Assembly (NCBI GenBank): GCA_948474755.1
Contig: CAOLHI010000392.1
Coordinates: 124,001-188,000, forward strand
DNA: 64,000 bases
From: Ctenosaura bakeri
Lineage: Eukaryota > Chordata > Lepidosauria > Squamata > Iguanidae
Direction: 5' to 3'
Of the stretch, positions 1 through 12,000 are shown piece after piece; position 1 is the stretch's first letter; the number at the start of each line of letters is the position of its first letter. The notes under the pieces were generated by a model, which saw only the letters and a list, made by a program, of their open reading frames with translations, made no database searches and was not told the DNA's origin. The translations under genes were made by a program, and so were the position numbers.

Positions 1-2925
1 GGCTCAGGTAAACTATGCTTTGGAATAGCCTTATGGGAGATCAGAAATCACAGTTGTAGCATTCACTATCCAGTCTACAGCATGGCTGCAGCTCCAAAAT
101 TTACAGTACACAAAGCATGGTTTTGAGTTTCTGCTTTCTGTTACAAGATTGGTTTTGAGAAAAAAGAAGCTTTGAATTTTGTGCCAAAGATGACGGATTT
201 ATTTGCACAAAAACATTGTTTGTGTGGAAAACTCCCATCTGAAAATTTTTGAAATAAGTCCTGATATGTGAAAAAAAATCATTGGAAAATGTTTAAAAAC
301 TCTTATAATCTTACCCAAGAGGGAGAAGTCTTTTGATTTTTCTTTTTCTTCCATGTGTGAGTGAAATAAGTAAAGATTATTTCCTTAATAGGAAATCTGT
401 TTTATATTCTCTTCTGTTCAATATTTAACCCTTCAAGTTTTGTCTCAGATATAAAGAAATTTGAAAAATCTGGTAAATTCTTCAAAAATGATCTCAAACA
501 AAATTCAATCTGCACCGACCAAATTAGATGTGTACATCTATTCCTTGCGTGAAGAGTATATGGAAGACAACACCACTTCATGCTAGGTGTTAAAAATGAA
601 CAGCCTCTCAGGAAAGAGACAACCTTAATACAACTTTACACTGACAACTTTAATACAACACTAGCATGGTTGAATGCACAGGGATCTGAAGGCAGATTTC
701 CTTCAGAAGGCAGATTTCCTTCAGAATTAATCACTCAAAGCCCTGGGCCTCGATGTATGAACCTGTTTTCTTTTTAAAAAATGTCACATTCTTTCTATCT
801 TGAATATAAAGAAATATGCAAATTGTGTCGAACCCTCGTTAAAAAATGAACTGAAATTCTTTGGCCTTGCTCAGCTGAAAATAAAATTCCTGTTGACAAC
901 TAATTGCCAATCAGAACAGAATGTGCACTGTCACAAGCACCAATATGATGGCACTGTGATGTACAAAATGTGATTTGCATTTCAGTAACTCTTTCCTACA
1001 AACTAAAGAGGTCTCCCAAGACAGACACTTGATTGGCTTAATTGAACAAAAATAAGCCATTGATGAGAAGAGGATTAACCTCTTGGTTATGGAATCTGAG
1101 AGCAGATGGAATCAGGCAAACAAGTCAAGTGGACTAAATGGTGGGAGAAGCAGTCAAAGGTCAAGTTGATCACATTGGGCACAGTTTGTATAGGACAATG
1201 CAAGCTCCCTGGAGTCTTATCTAGTTTGCATTTTAAAAAAAAAACTGGAATGTGACAAACTATATATTTCAAAAATACTGATATGGAGGAATCTGGAGCC
1301 TTCCACTGTTTGTTTGAAAATCTTCAAGAATTAAACTGCAAATTCTGTGAAATGCAGAGCATTAAGTAATACACTGTTAAATACATTTATGTTAAATATA
1401 GTGGTGTTGGTCATGCAACAAAATAAAACAAAATGCAAAATCCACAGAAGAGCGATACCTTAGTGGCAAAACAAAATGCACAAAAAAAGGGCGCCCTTCC
1501 CGGTACTGATATCTCTCAAAACCAAGAGAGCTACAACAGAAACAATGTCTGATACAGATGGTAGGCCTGTGACTCTAACAACATCACTGTGGATACCAAA
1601 ATTTATGGATGCTAAAGTCCCATTATATACAATGGCGTGTCCCTTATATAAAATGGCAAAAACAAAGTTTGCTTTTTGGATTTTTTAAAAATCCTTTTCA
1701 AGCTGTAGTTGGCTGAATCCATGGATATGGAGGGCCGACTGTATAAAGTTCTAATTTATGAAGTGGTCCTTAGTGCTGCTTTCTCTGTCTTTCCTTTCTT
1801 TTTCTAAAAGGCAGTCAGATTACTAGATTCTGTTCACTAATACTGCAATCCTAAATGCAGTTGTTAGGATTAAGTTGGAAGGAAAGGGGTTTAGATGTAC
1901 TGTCTGCTCAGAAGTGACATCTATAGTAGAGCTACTCAATGTTTGTGATCAATGGACCAATACTGATCTCAAACTATTGGCTGCTAGTGTGCAGCAAGTT
2001 TCCAGTTTTAGGGTGGATAAACAAACCACACCTCATTTTATCCCCAGGTGGACACGTAACTGAATTGAACCCCCAAACACAAGGTAGAAAGAAAGAAAGG
2101 AAGGAAAGAAAAACAAAGAAAACACACACACAAAGCAACTTTGGCCAAAGGATCCCTCCGAGTATCAAACTGTGTTTGGTAAAGCCTACTAACAGCAGTG
2201 ATAAGGAAGGATGTTTTTTTTTCTTTCAGGCTTCCCTTCTTATACCATTTTCATGCTTACATAAAAGAAAATTCATGCATCAGTAAAGTCATAGCATATA
2301 CATGTGTCATGTTTTATCTGACTCTTGACTCTCAGGATCTGCATGCCCCAGCCAACATCCTAAGTCATCTCTAAAGACATTGCTGACTCTAGCAGCATCC
2401 TTTGTGTGTACATACAAATTTATACCAACAGGAGCAGAGCAAAATAAATAATTATAAGGCAAAGGTTGTTTGATGAGCTACAAGTGTCTAAAATGCCAAT
2501 TAATACCACAATTAATTATTATCAAGTATTAGTTTTACAGTAAATTTCCAAGCACTAAATTTTCAAGCCTGACATCAGGAAATTAAGAAAAGTTTTGGTC
2601 AATAGACACAAATTTGGTGCTGGTCTCCAACATACTAGGAACAAAAACCCTGCCAATCCCCCAAGCCCGAAAGCTTGAGAAGTACTGATCTATGAGATTG
2701 CATTCTACATGCTTTTCAGGAATACACAAGATTTTAACTTGTGTAGAAAGACCATGACAAGTTCAGGCTAATGCTGAATGTTTACTTAGTTTCACATTTT
2801 ATGATTCTTACAGTTCTCCCACTGGCACTGCAAAGTATGTGAAAAACAGGTGAGGGAAATAATAATTATTTTTTCAAACTTTGCTTTACACTCATGTGCC
2901 CTCTTTAAAACAGCATAGACCTTAC
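1..2925 (-). other. EDNRA intron 7, incomplete
   Basis: Begins at the exon 7 donor (2925) and runs off the left edge. I searched by eye for the reverse complement of the cysteine-rich tail exon and found none. Contents are AT-rich unique sequence, a pogo/Tigger-type fragment at about 1575-1743, an 18-bp direct duplication at about 690-728 and a purine-rich (GAAA)n stretch near 2085-2115. Confidence 0.7.
1575..1743. mobile_element. pogo/Tigger-type DNA transposon fragment
   Basis: The right end reads TGGATATGGAGGGCCGACTG followed by TA, the reverse complement of the CAGTCGGCCCTCC terminal repeat typical of Tigger/Kanga-type elements. The preceding GTTGGCTGAATCCATGG is also typical of their subterminal sequence. 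The left end is not resolved and the element may begin further left. A related complete element is at 42810-43237. Confidence 0.55.
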
Positions 2926-3034
2926 CTGGAAGCAGTTTTTGAACTTCTTGCTCACGAAATAGAGTGCGATAGGGTTTATGCAGGAATTTATGGTGGCTAG
3001 ATTCAAGCCAATATAATCCAATGTCAACAAAAAG
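2926..3034 (-). CDS. EDNRA: EDNRA exon 7: TM7 and helix 8
   Basis: The 109-nt exon has acceptor ACTTCTAG (ending 3035) and donor GTAAGG (2925-2920). It completes Ser329 and encodes residues 330-365: [18 protein letters not shown], then NPIALY (349-354) and SKKFKNCFQ at the membrane-proximal tail. The open donor shows at least one more coding exon downstream. In mammals that exon carries a palmitoylated cysteine cluster and a Ser/Thr-rich tail. No such exon was found between 1 and 2925. Confidence 0.95.
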
Positions 3035-6000
3035 CTAGAAGTTAAAAAAAAAAGAGAGAAACAAAACAATTGTAATCCTTTTCATGTTGGAAAGATATTA
3101 CTCAGTCACCAATCACTTCAAGAAATTCCTCTTTAAATGTCTAAAATGCATAGCAGAGTAACTGATCCTACAGAATATGAAACTCTCAGTTGTTTCCTTT
3201 TCAACATTCACCTATGTCATCTCAGGTAAAAAAGAGTAGTAGGAGCATTTTCTGCTATATCAGCCTCCTGAGCACTATTGTCCATGTTGTGCCCTACATG
3301 CTGCTGACTGTTGGTTCTGATGCCAGCAGAGAAGTGAATCCATTCTGGGTTTTAGTCTGAACATTAAAATAGATGTCCAAGGTGCTGAATCCTATCTCCC
3401 AAAAGCTTGTAACACCAAGGATAGTTCTTTAAAAGTATGCAAATAAATTCACTGTCCCACTGACAATGGAGCCACTACCACTATTTGAGTAGTTCACCCC
3501 ATAGAAACAGCAAGAAAACATTACCTAGAGAGAGACTGACTGATGGTTGATTCAACCAGTTAAATTTGTTCTGATATTAAGAATTAACTGAAGTGCAAAA
3601 GGGTGACTGCCTGGCAAAAAGAATGAAGAAACACATGTAATGAATGCAAATAAGACAAATTTTGAGTTAATTCAGGCACGCTTATACAGAAAATCACAAT
3701 TTGTTGTTGTTGTGTGGGTTCAAGTAATTTTCAGTTTACGGTGATCCTAAGGCAAACCTTTCATGGAGTTTTCTTGGCAAGATTTGTTCAGAGAGGCTTT
3801 ACCTCTGCCTTCTTCTTATGACTTGCCCAAGTGGGTTTCCATGGCTGAGTGGGAACTCGAACCCTGGTCCCTAGGGTTATTGTCCAATGCTCAAACCACT
3901 ACACCATGCTGGCTGTCAATTAAAAGTTATATCAGTGATATGGGAGCACTTTTCCACAAGCTTCTTGACCCTAGCTGACATATTATTTAAATACCTAATC
4001 TACGTGTATGGAGGCTGACCATGATGTCGTGGTTTGAGCACTGGACTACAACCTGGGAGACAATTCCACCCTTGACCATGGAAATGCACTTGGTGTCCTT
4101 GTGCAGGTCACATACTCTCAGGTCCAGAAAACCCTGTGATAGGTTCCTCTCCGGGTTGCCATTATTTGGAAATGACTTGAAGGCACACAACAGTAACAAT
4201 GTTGGCTGACAGCACATACCAGTTCCATGGGACTGGCAGTCAATGGCACTGGTTGGGGGGCTGAGACCCATTGTAATCTACTGCGTGGGAAAGTACAGCC
4301 TATGGGGCACCAATTAAGAATACTAGAATTATATAGGGGCAATTTAATCTTGGAAATGATGCACAAACACATGAAAATATGTGAAAAACACTCTTACTCC
4401 AACCACAGAATCTTCTACTACTACCAAATACCTCTGCTTTCATATCAATCGCTCCCTCTCCAAATGGCAGCAGGAAGTGATGCAGCATCATTTCTGGCAG
4501 CCATCTTGAGAGGGAGTACAGAGGAAAATGGCAATATTTGGGGCTCCTGGAAGGGAGTTGGCCCCAGGCCCCCACATAGCTACCCATGCACTAGATTAAT
4601 CACTGACCACTTTATTAGGCTGTTCCCTCAGCTACAAAGGAAAGGCTTAAGGAAAAACACTGCCTATGAGGCCAAGATAAATGGCCCCAGATTTAATATT
4701 CTAAAATGCCGAGCACACTATAAAGCTTACAGGCTGCACCATTAGATTTTTTAGGTCGTGTGGAGCTCTGGTGTACTGCAACCATGCTGTGGCAGCTGCC
4801 ATTTTGGCAGCCAGAAATCATATATATACATATATGTAAATATATATATTTTTGTGCAAATTGTAGAAACCACAGAAAAAGTAAAGTGTTCATTCTCATG
4901 CTAGCGACAAGAACATTTCTGTTGAAAATTAGTAATTTCATGAATATTCTTCCATATTCACCCTAAATAGCTTTTCCAAACTGTGAGCCTCAGTAACAAC
5001 AATAAATTCTTCAACAGGGCAGCAATTTAAATTTCCTTTGGAATGTAAAAACTTGACCTAGACACTGGAGTCTACTCTCTCTGGGGAAGGAGAATGGTGG
5101 TGTTTCATAAAAAGAACTCTGCTGCTTGTGCTGTTTTGAGGAAACCTGCTGGGTAGCCTGGCAGTAGATGAGAACACGATTATGGTTTTGTAGATGGGCT
5201 CCTTCTTTTCTGTGTCTAATTGCAAAGGCTGAAGGCCAACTCCGATGTTATAGTAGACACTTTTATCCCCTTTTGTAGAATGTATTTCCACAACCACAAT
5301 ATTATGAATCTTTTTACAAGAACTTCATGGTTGGAACATTTCCTAGTCCCCCCTTTTTTCCCCCTCTCCACTCTCCTTTTTTAAAGGATTTGAGCTGTAG
5401 TTTCTTCTACAGCATCAACATTGAAATGTGCCATATTACAAAGCCCAATGTACTCTCTGCTAGAAAATACTAGTATTCAAAAGGAGAGTTTCTGTGTGAC
5501 CTGGATAATTTGTATTAATGATTTGTATTAAAGAGATGTCTGCTTTTGGAAGCTGGCAGAAAGCCCGATGACATAATTTAACAGAGAGGAACAGAGCTGA
5601 AAATATTACTTTAAAAAAAAAATAAGTTCCTGTTCCAGTTCTAGTTCTAAGACATCTTGCTAGTGGATTACCATTACAATTGCAGATTTAAAAAGTAACT
5701 TCTCCTTTTTCTCAAAATTAAATAAGTTAGATTATTTTAATTATGATTAAAATGTGATGAGTCTATACTAGAAAGCACTGTCCAGTTCTCCTATCTGCCT
5801 CATTATTGCTTTGAGAACCACATCAGTCCAAGGCACAGCATGAGCATCTGAACTGTGTGACACTCCTCTTCCACATTAGAGCTTAAGGGGACATAACAGA
5901 ATTTAGAACAGTCATTTTTTGGACTATAAGTGAATGCTGGGGGCTACTGTCCAGAAATAATATTTTCAAGCTCTGTTTCAACCCTCTGTAACTATAAAAG

Positions 6001-9000
6001 TAATTAAAAGTTATAGTTACATCTTCCAAGGAGGAATGTTACACCTTGTTAACTGGAATCATTATTTAGCATCTCTTCCATGCTCTAGGTTCAACTGCTC
6101 AACCAGAAGCAACAAGAAAGTAAAAACCAAGGGGGAAAAGATGTGTATAATGGAGGCCATAACACTTTAGCTAGCATCTTATTGATAGACTATACTGTTC
6201 TTTGCCTTCAAGTCATTTCTAGCTTATGGCATTGCTAAGGTGAATCTACCACGGGATTTTCTTGGGGCTGAGAGTGTGTGTCATACCCAAGGTCACTCAG
6301 TGGGTCTCCATGGCTGAGTGTGGAACTGAACCTTGGTGTGCAGGGTCATAGCCCAACACTCAAACCATTATATTATGCTGGCTCTCAGGCCTCAGAGACA
6401 GGAAAACAGTCCATAGTTTCAGAACATAAGGAGTAGATTTAAAATATGCACTTCTAATGTTTTTAGCATGTGTCAATAGTTCTCATGTTCCTTCTTACTT
6501 CTCTGTCCATAACTGGTTTCTCATCTTAATCCACCATCCCATGCCAAATGAAATTAAATTAAGTACCATATTAAAAGTATACCTGAGTAATTCACATCTG
6601 TTAGGGTCCTGTGGATCATATAATGTTAATTTCAAAATCCGGCTCAAATGGAGAGGAATCCAGCAAAGGGTAAAAATCACAACTAAGCAGAACACTGTTT
6701 TTGCAACTTCTCGTCGCTGGAACATGAAAGGACAAATAAGAATGTGTGATTGTGGGGTAAACCAAACATACAGCTAAAAAGAATAAAATTGAAGCTGTCA
6801 GATATAAGGAGAACAATCTTAGAGAGCACAGGTATTAGATACAGAGCTAGTAATAGATGGTGCCTTGGTTATACAGGGAGAATTACCAAATCCATTGGGA
6901 ATTTTAATTACTAGGATACTACCACAACAATTTACCCTTCTCAGTAGTTGTTCTACAGTGCTCTAGAATAGTCTATGGCCAGTTTGCACAGTGATTAGAG
7001 TGTTGGACTTGGGAGATCCAAGACTGAGTCCCCACTAAGCCATGCAAGTGTAATACTCTGGAGCAGGGGCTGTTTCATTTATTCTCTCTCACACACATCT
7101 CCCAGACCTACCTCACAGGGTTATTGTGAAGATAAAAATGGTGGGAAGAGAATCACTGTGATCTTACCGAAGTAAAGGTGGAATTTAAATGTAAATCATT
7201 ATCATCTGATAATGTAAATGCAATTCATTATCATCTGATGTGCATGAATTTCCAGGACTGAAATTTCCACTCCCAAATCTCGAAAGTCTCCCTATATCTG
7301 TAGTAAATCTTAGGGAGTAAAGCTGAAAGCACAATTCCTGATCAAGCAGCTATCATCAAAAGACTTTTCATATAGTAGTCATAAAATACTGATAATGTCA
7401 TTAATCATTTTTCCCCATTGTGGAAGGAAATACAAAGTTGTTTGAATCTGGCTGAAGAAGAAAGAACTCAAAAGCATAACATACTAAGAAATAAAAATGT
7501 ACGAATAAATCTTTTGTACATCCTTGGAGCTGTAGTTCAAGGAATTCAGAAAGGTTAGAGAGCGAGCTAGCTAAACTGTCACACTTGTTTTGAAAAGGAA
7601 ATAACACTGTCTAGCCTCTAAAACACTTTGTCTGCATTATCTCCTTCCATTTTAAAGTACCTTTATGGCTCTGAGCCTGCCAGAATACCTTTGGGTCAAA
7701 ACTCACATTTTGTCATGCTTTCTATTTTTGGAGTGTATTTTATTAAAACCTGTACTAAAAAGTTTTACAAGCAAGGCAGGGAAATACACATCAAAATGTC
7801 ATCTAGGTACTGCCTTTTCTTCCTTTACCTGCTTAAGATGTTCACTGAGGGCTATCCTCAAATTACTTTTTCTCCTGTTTAACATTTCACAGGTCATCAG
7901 AGTGTAAAAGAATGCTGTGCACACAAGTGGCATGGAGAAATAGAAACCAAAGAGCCACCAGTCCTTTACTTTGACATAAAACTGCAGAAAGACAAAATGT
8001 GACAAATTATTAGCAAATGTAATACTTTCTAGTGCCCCCCCCCGCATTTTAGAAAGGACAACAAGGTCAGTCTCTGCCTGAAAGCCTGAGCAGACACAAA
8101 TCTGATATCAGAAATGGTGACACACAGAAACCCATAAAACATTTCATATTCTCTGGACACACTCTGCTGATGGCCAACATTTTGCCATTTTCCATCAGAG
8201 AAATTCAAAAGCAAGATTCTAGCTGGAAATAGCCAGGTTACAATTTAGCCAAATTAGAACTGACTGAAAGATTCCTACAAGGAAACCACCTTTCTATAAG
8301 ACTGGCTCAAAGCATTTTCCTGCCTGAGACAGACCATCAAATAACCCACACCCCCCAAATCAAGGTGCATAAGGGTAGTCAAGTAATTTTGAGTCCAGTT
8401 ATTTTGCTACCTGAGGCAGAAAATCTACTGTGGGTCTAACCATAAATCAGCTGCTCCCAGAATTCTCAGGCTATCACCCCACAGCTGTTAGATAATAATC
8501 CTATCCCCCTGAAGACCAGTCGAGAAAGTGGGAGTCAGTATTAGGGAAAGAAATGGCACTCCCAACAACAGAAGAACACTGAAAGCATGCTCATCTCATT
8601 TTGCACATGTGGAAAGTGCCTACTGTATTTCATAAAACCTCTGTGGATATAGAAGTACCACTGCCACCAGTGGTAATCTTTCCGCTGGTGGTAGGGTCCA
8701 GTCCAAGGTAGTCTCAGTTGGATTTCTATTACTGGAACCTGTGGGGGGAAAATTGGACTATAGCTCCTTTGTCAGCTGGGGATTCTGGGAGCTGTAATCC
8801 AAAAACATTAAATTTCCAAATTCTGTGCATTGCTCACTTTTCTCTGAAATTTTGGTTAGTTTCCCCATGCATCTTAAAGAATATCTTCTGGAATGCAATA
8901 TGTTTGTCAACTTTGTCTGGTGACAAAAATCTCCGTGAACTATCTTGGCCGCGGTGTTCTGGCCTTTCTTATCTGTGTTGCTATTATTTACAGATAGGTC

Positions 9001-12000
9001 AAAGCTGACATGCCCAAACTGAGTCAACTTTCAGATCATAAGGGAAGTAATATTTTTATTAAAATCAAAGCGCAATAGATGCCTTACTAAAGCCTGTGTC
9101 CCACTGAAAATGCTGCTCTGTTACCTTTTAAGGCTTTTTGTGAATGGCTTTGATTCCAAAAGGTCCAGGTTAAGAATGCCTCTTGTAAGTATAATTGTGC
9201 TCTGCTATCAGCTGAAAGATTAACCGCCTTGCTTATGTACCAGGCAGAAAGAGGCCACTTAAGCAAGCACTAGTCTGGAAAAATGTGGAGTCCAGATTGC
9301 TGTTTCCAGTGACTTTGAGGCTATGATTGTTTTGACCCTCTGCCTGGAATGCAGCCCTTTGAATGGTATGTGTACTATGTGACAGGAAGCAGGAGATGCC
9401 TCTAACAACCCCCTGTTTCTCTCCCAATTCATATTAAAAAGTGTTGGTTCTTGCAGACGAGTATATTCAGTAAAACACTACAGAGATGTACTGCTCTACT
9501 AATGACTGTGTGCATTTTTTTCTAGCCATTTCTAAAGATGAGTAACATAAACAGTCACATAGCCACAGGCAAACACATGTATGTCAAAGGAATCAACTCC
9601 TGGATTTTGATTATTAGTCACCGGGTGGGTTGTGTATAAAAGGAGACCCACTTTTTTCTCACCATCTTTTCTACACTGACTGTTTATTCCTAGAGATGTC
9701 ACTCCATTTAGTTCCCACACCATACAAACATGATGCAAATGGATGAGGATTATGGGTGGCTCTTTGGTGCTATTCAAAGGAGTCAGAGGGCTGTGATTCT
9801 GTTTACACATATTTCAGTGGCAGAGCTAGTTTTAGGATGGAAAGATTAAAGCTTTACCATAAATTAATTTGTTCTTAACAAAGATATATTCTTAGCCTTT
9901 TGCTTTATATTTACAAGCACTGGTTATACGAGAAAGATGGGGAAAGAAAGAAACATTTACTTCACATCTTTTCATGTGTGGGCCCCCGAATGTAAACCTT
10001 TCTTGTGTCAAGCATCTCTCAGAAATAATACTATTAAAATCAGACAGAATGTTTGTGAGAATGCACTAGTTAGCCAAAAGCTGGCAACAATGGAGTAGAA
10101 TGCTTTCTTAGAGATATTTTAATACACAAGCAGAGGAAAAATTTCCTACATATTGGAGCAACATGAATTCTCTTTGACATGTTTGAATCTATCAGATAGA
10201 GGTAGGTTAGATGCAAACTACATATCAAAAACAGTATCTTATCAACTAGAGATTAGCTAGAGAAGGGAGGTGTAATTGCTCTCTTCTGTCCAGACTATCC
10301 CTTCCTATTTATTTATGTTTATATGTGATCCAGTAACAAAATGTTCTCAGGCTTATTCACACAATCAAACAGGCTAAGCCCCCCAACCCTGTGGGACAAG
10401 ATAAGTTGAAAAAAAGAAGCAGGACGGGGGAAGAGATTCAGTCAATAGTCTACCAAAAGGGGAACTTTCATTTGTATAAAGAAAACCAACTAAAATCAAT
10501 CTACTTCTAGCTGTAATCTACCTGCTATTTTCTGTTAGCACCAAAATCACTGTGCTGGAGAGATAAAAAAAAATGCTAGAAATAATATCAAAAACTATAT
10601 CCAGCATATTTAGCATTTAAAAGAGTAACACTGTGACATTGTTAATCCATAAAAGCTAAAGCAAGATGTCTGCAAATGATTAATTATGGTTGTTAAAGCT
10701 TACATGGATTTTACATCAACCCAATTTTGTACTTTGATGTAAGTGACACAGGCTTCCTTTTGTTTTCAGTACAAGTCCACATGGAACTAGTTTTCTACAG
10801 GAAATGTGACTTTTCACATGTTCCCTAAAGCGCTTGGGCTTTTGGGATTTGTACCCTAGAACAAATATTTGAAAGAAGGGCTTGAAAAAAAATATCTCAG
10901 AGGTTTCTAAGAAAACAGGAAAGGTGATAATCATGAAATTTTATTAATATTATCTGACATTATTTATTGTAACATTTGCTATAATAAGTATCTGGATTAC
11001 AGCTGGAAAGGCTTTCCTTTATTTAACCTTCATTCACTTATTTGAGACCTCCACAATGTGTTCTCCTTCTGCTTTCCACTCTCCGTTTTGTTTACTCAAA
11101 TTTGTATTTAAACATTTCCAAAACTACATGGGAGAGGGACTTCTCTGCAAATCAGAGTGCCTGTCAAGTGAAAGTTTGTTTGGAATATTTTTGGGAAAGC
11201 AAAAGAACAAGCAGTTTTTCTTGGGTAGACATGGAAAGGAGAATTTCATTAATGTACTGAATAAATGATGCATTTGAAGCCACTGTCTATAGTTTTACTG
11301 CAAATATTTATTTTGTTAAGCAAAATCAGCCTATGGCTGTAAGTTTCAGCTAAAGAACGGTAGAGGGAAAATCTATTTAATCCTTTTCCATTTGTTTTCT
11401 ACCCATCACTCAACCCCACTGTTTTTCCTTCTGCAAAGAGGAAAAAAAAATACTGCTCTCTGTAGAGAAAAATGGTCGGTGCTGGGGTGGGATGGCTCTC
11501 AATGTGGCAAAGTTCAGAAAGGAAAACACTTCATTCCCTTAATGAAACATGCAGTCCCCAATGTAAGATTCTGCAGGAATCACAACAAGCTTGAAAAAAA
11601 TGTTCAGAACAAAGCATGATGTTCTTAAAAATGATTTTAGTAGAAACAGGTCAACTGAGTGAGAAGTGCATGAATCTTTTGTGGTTTCTTTGGCAGGCCT
11701 AGTTTGTAGACAGAAAGTCTGAGTGCTGGTTAAAGCGCAGTGTATAACAGGTCCAGATTCTACTGCGTTAGAACTGCTGGCAGCACTTTGACTTCCAAAT
11801 ATTCTATCTGGATTTGGAGAATGAAAACCAGGCTTATATTTAATGACCACTGAAGGAAATAGAGTGTACCTATTCTCTTCCAGTGTCAAGGAGTAAGAAC
11901 TTTTTAAACTATAAACATTTATTGCAGAGAAATAACTATTTTCAAATTTGGAATAACAGGGAAACTTCAGAACCATTTATTTGAGCCTCTAAGAAAGATA

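Larger units (their letters stand above)
3035..6582 (-). other. EDNRA intron 6
   Basis: 3548 bp between clear acceptor and donor sites. It holds three tRNA-type SINE copies (3701-3916, 4012-4202, 6196-6386) and one copy of a small palindromic repeat (4452-4545). The rest is AT-rich with no open frame of note. Confidence 0.85.

Noticed and set aside
4227..4745. 172-codon plus-strand open frame
   Set aside because: Crosses a palindromic repeat and unique intron sequence and lies antisense to EDNRA, with no domain.
11539..11976. 145-codon minus-strand open frame in EDNRA intron 4
   Set aside because: No recognised domain, no convincing splice sites, and EDNRA residues 233 and 234 join without it.
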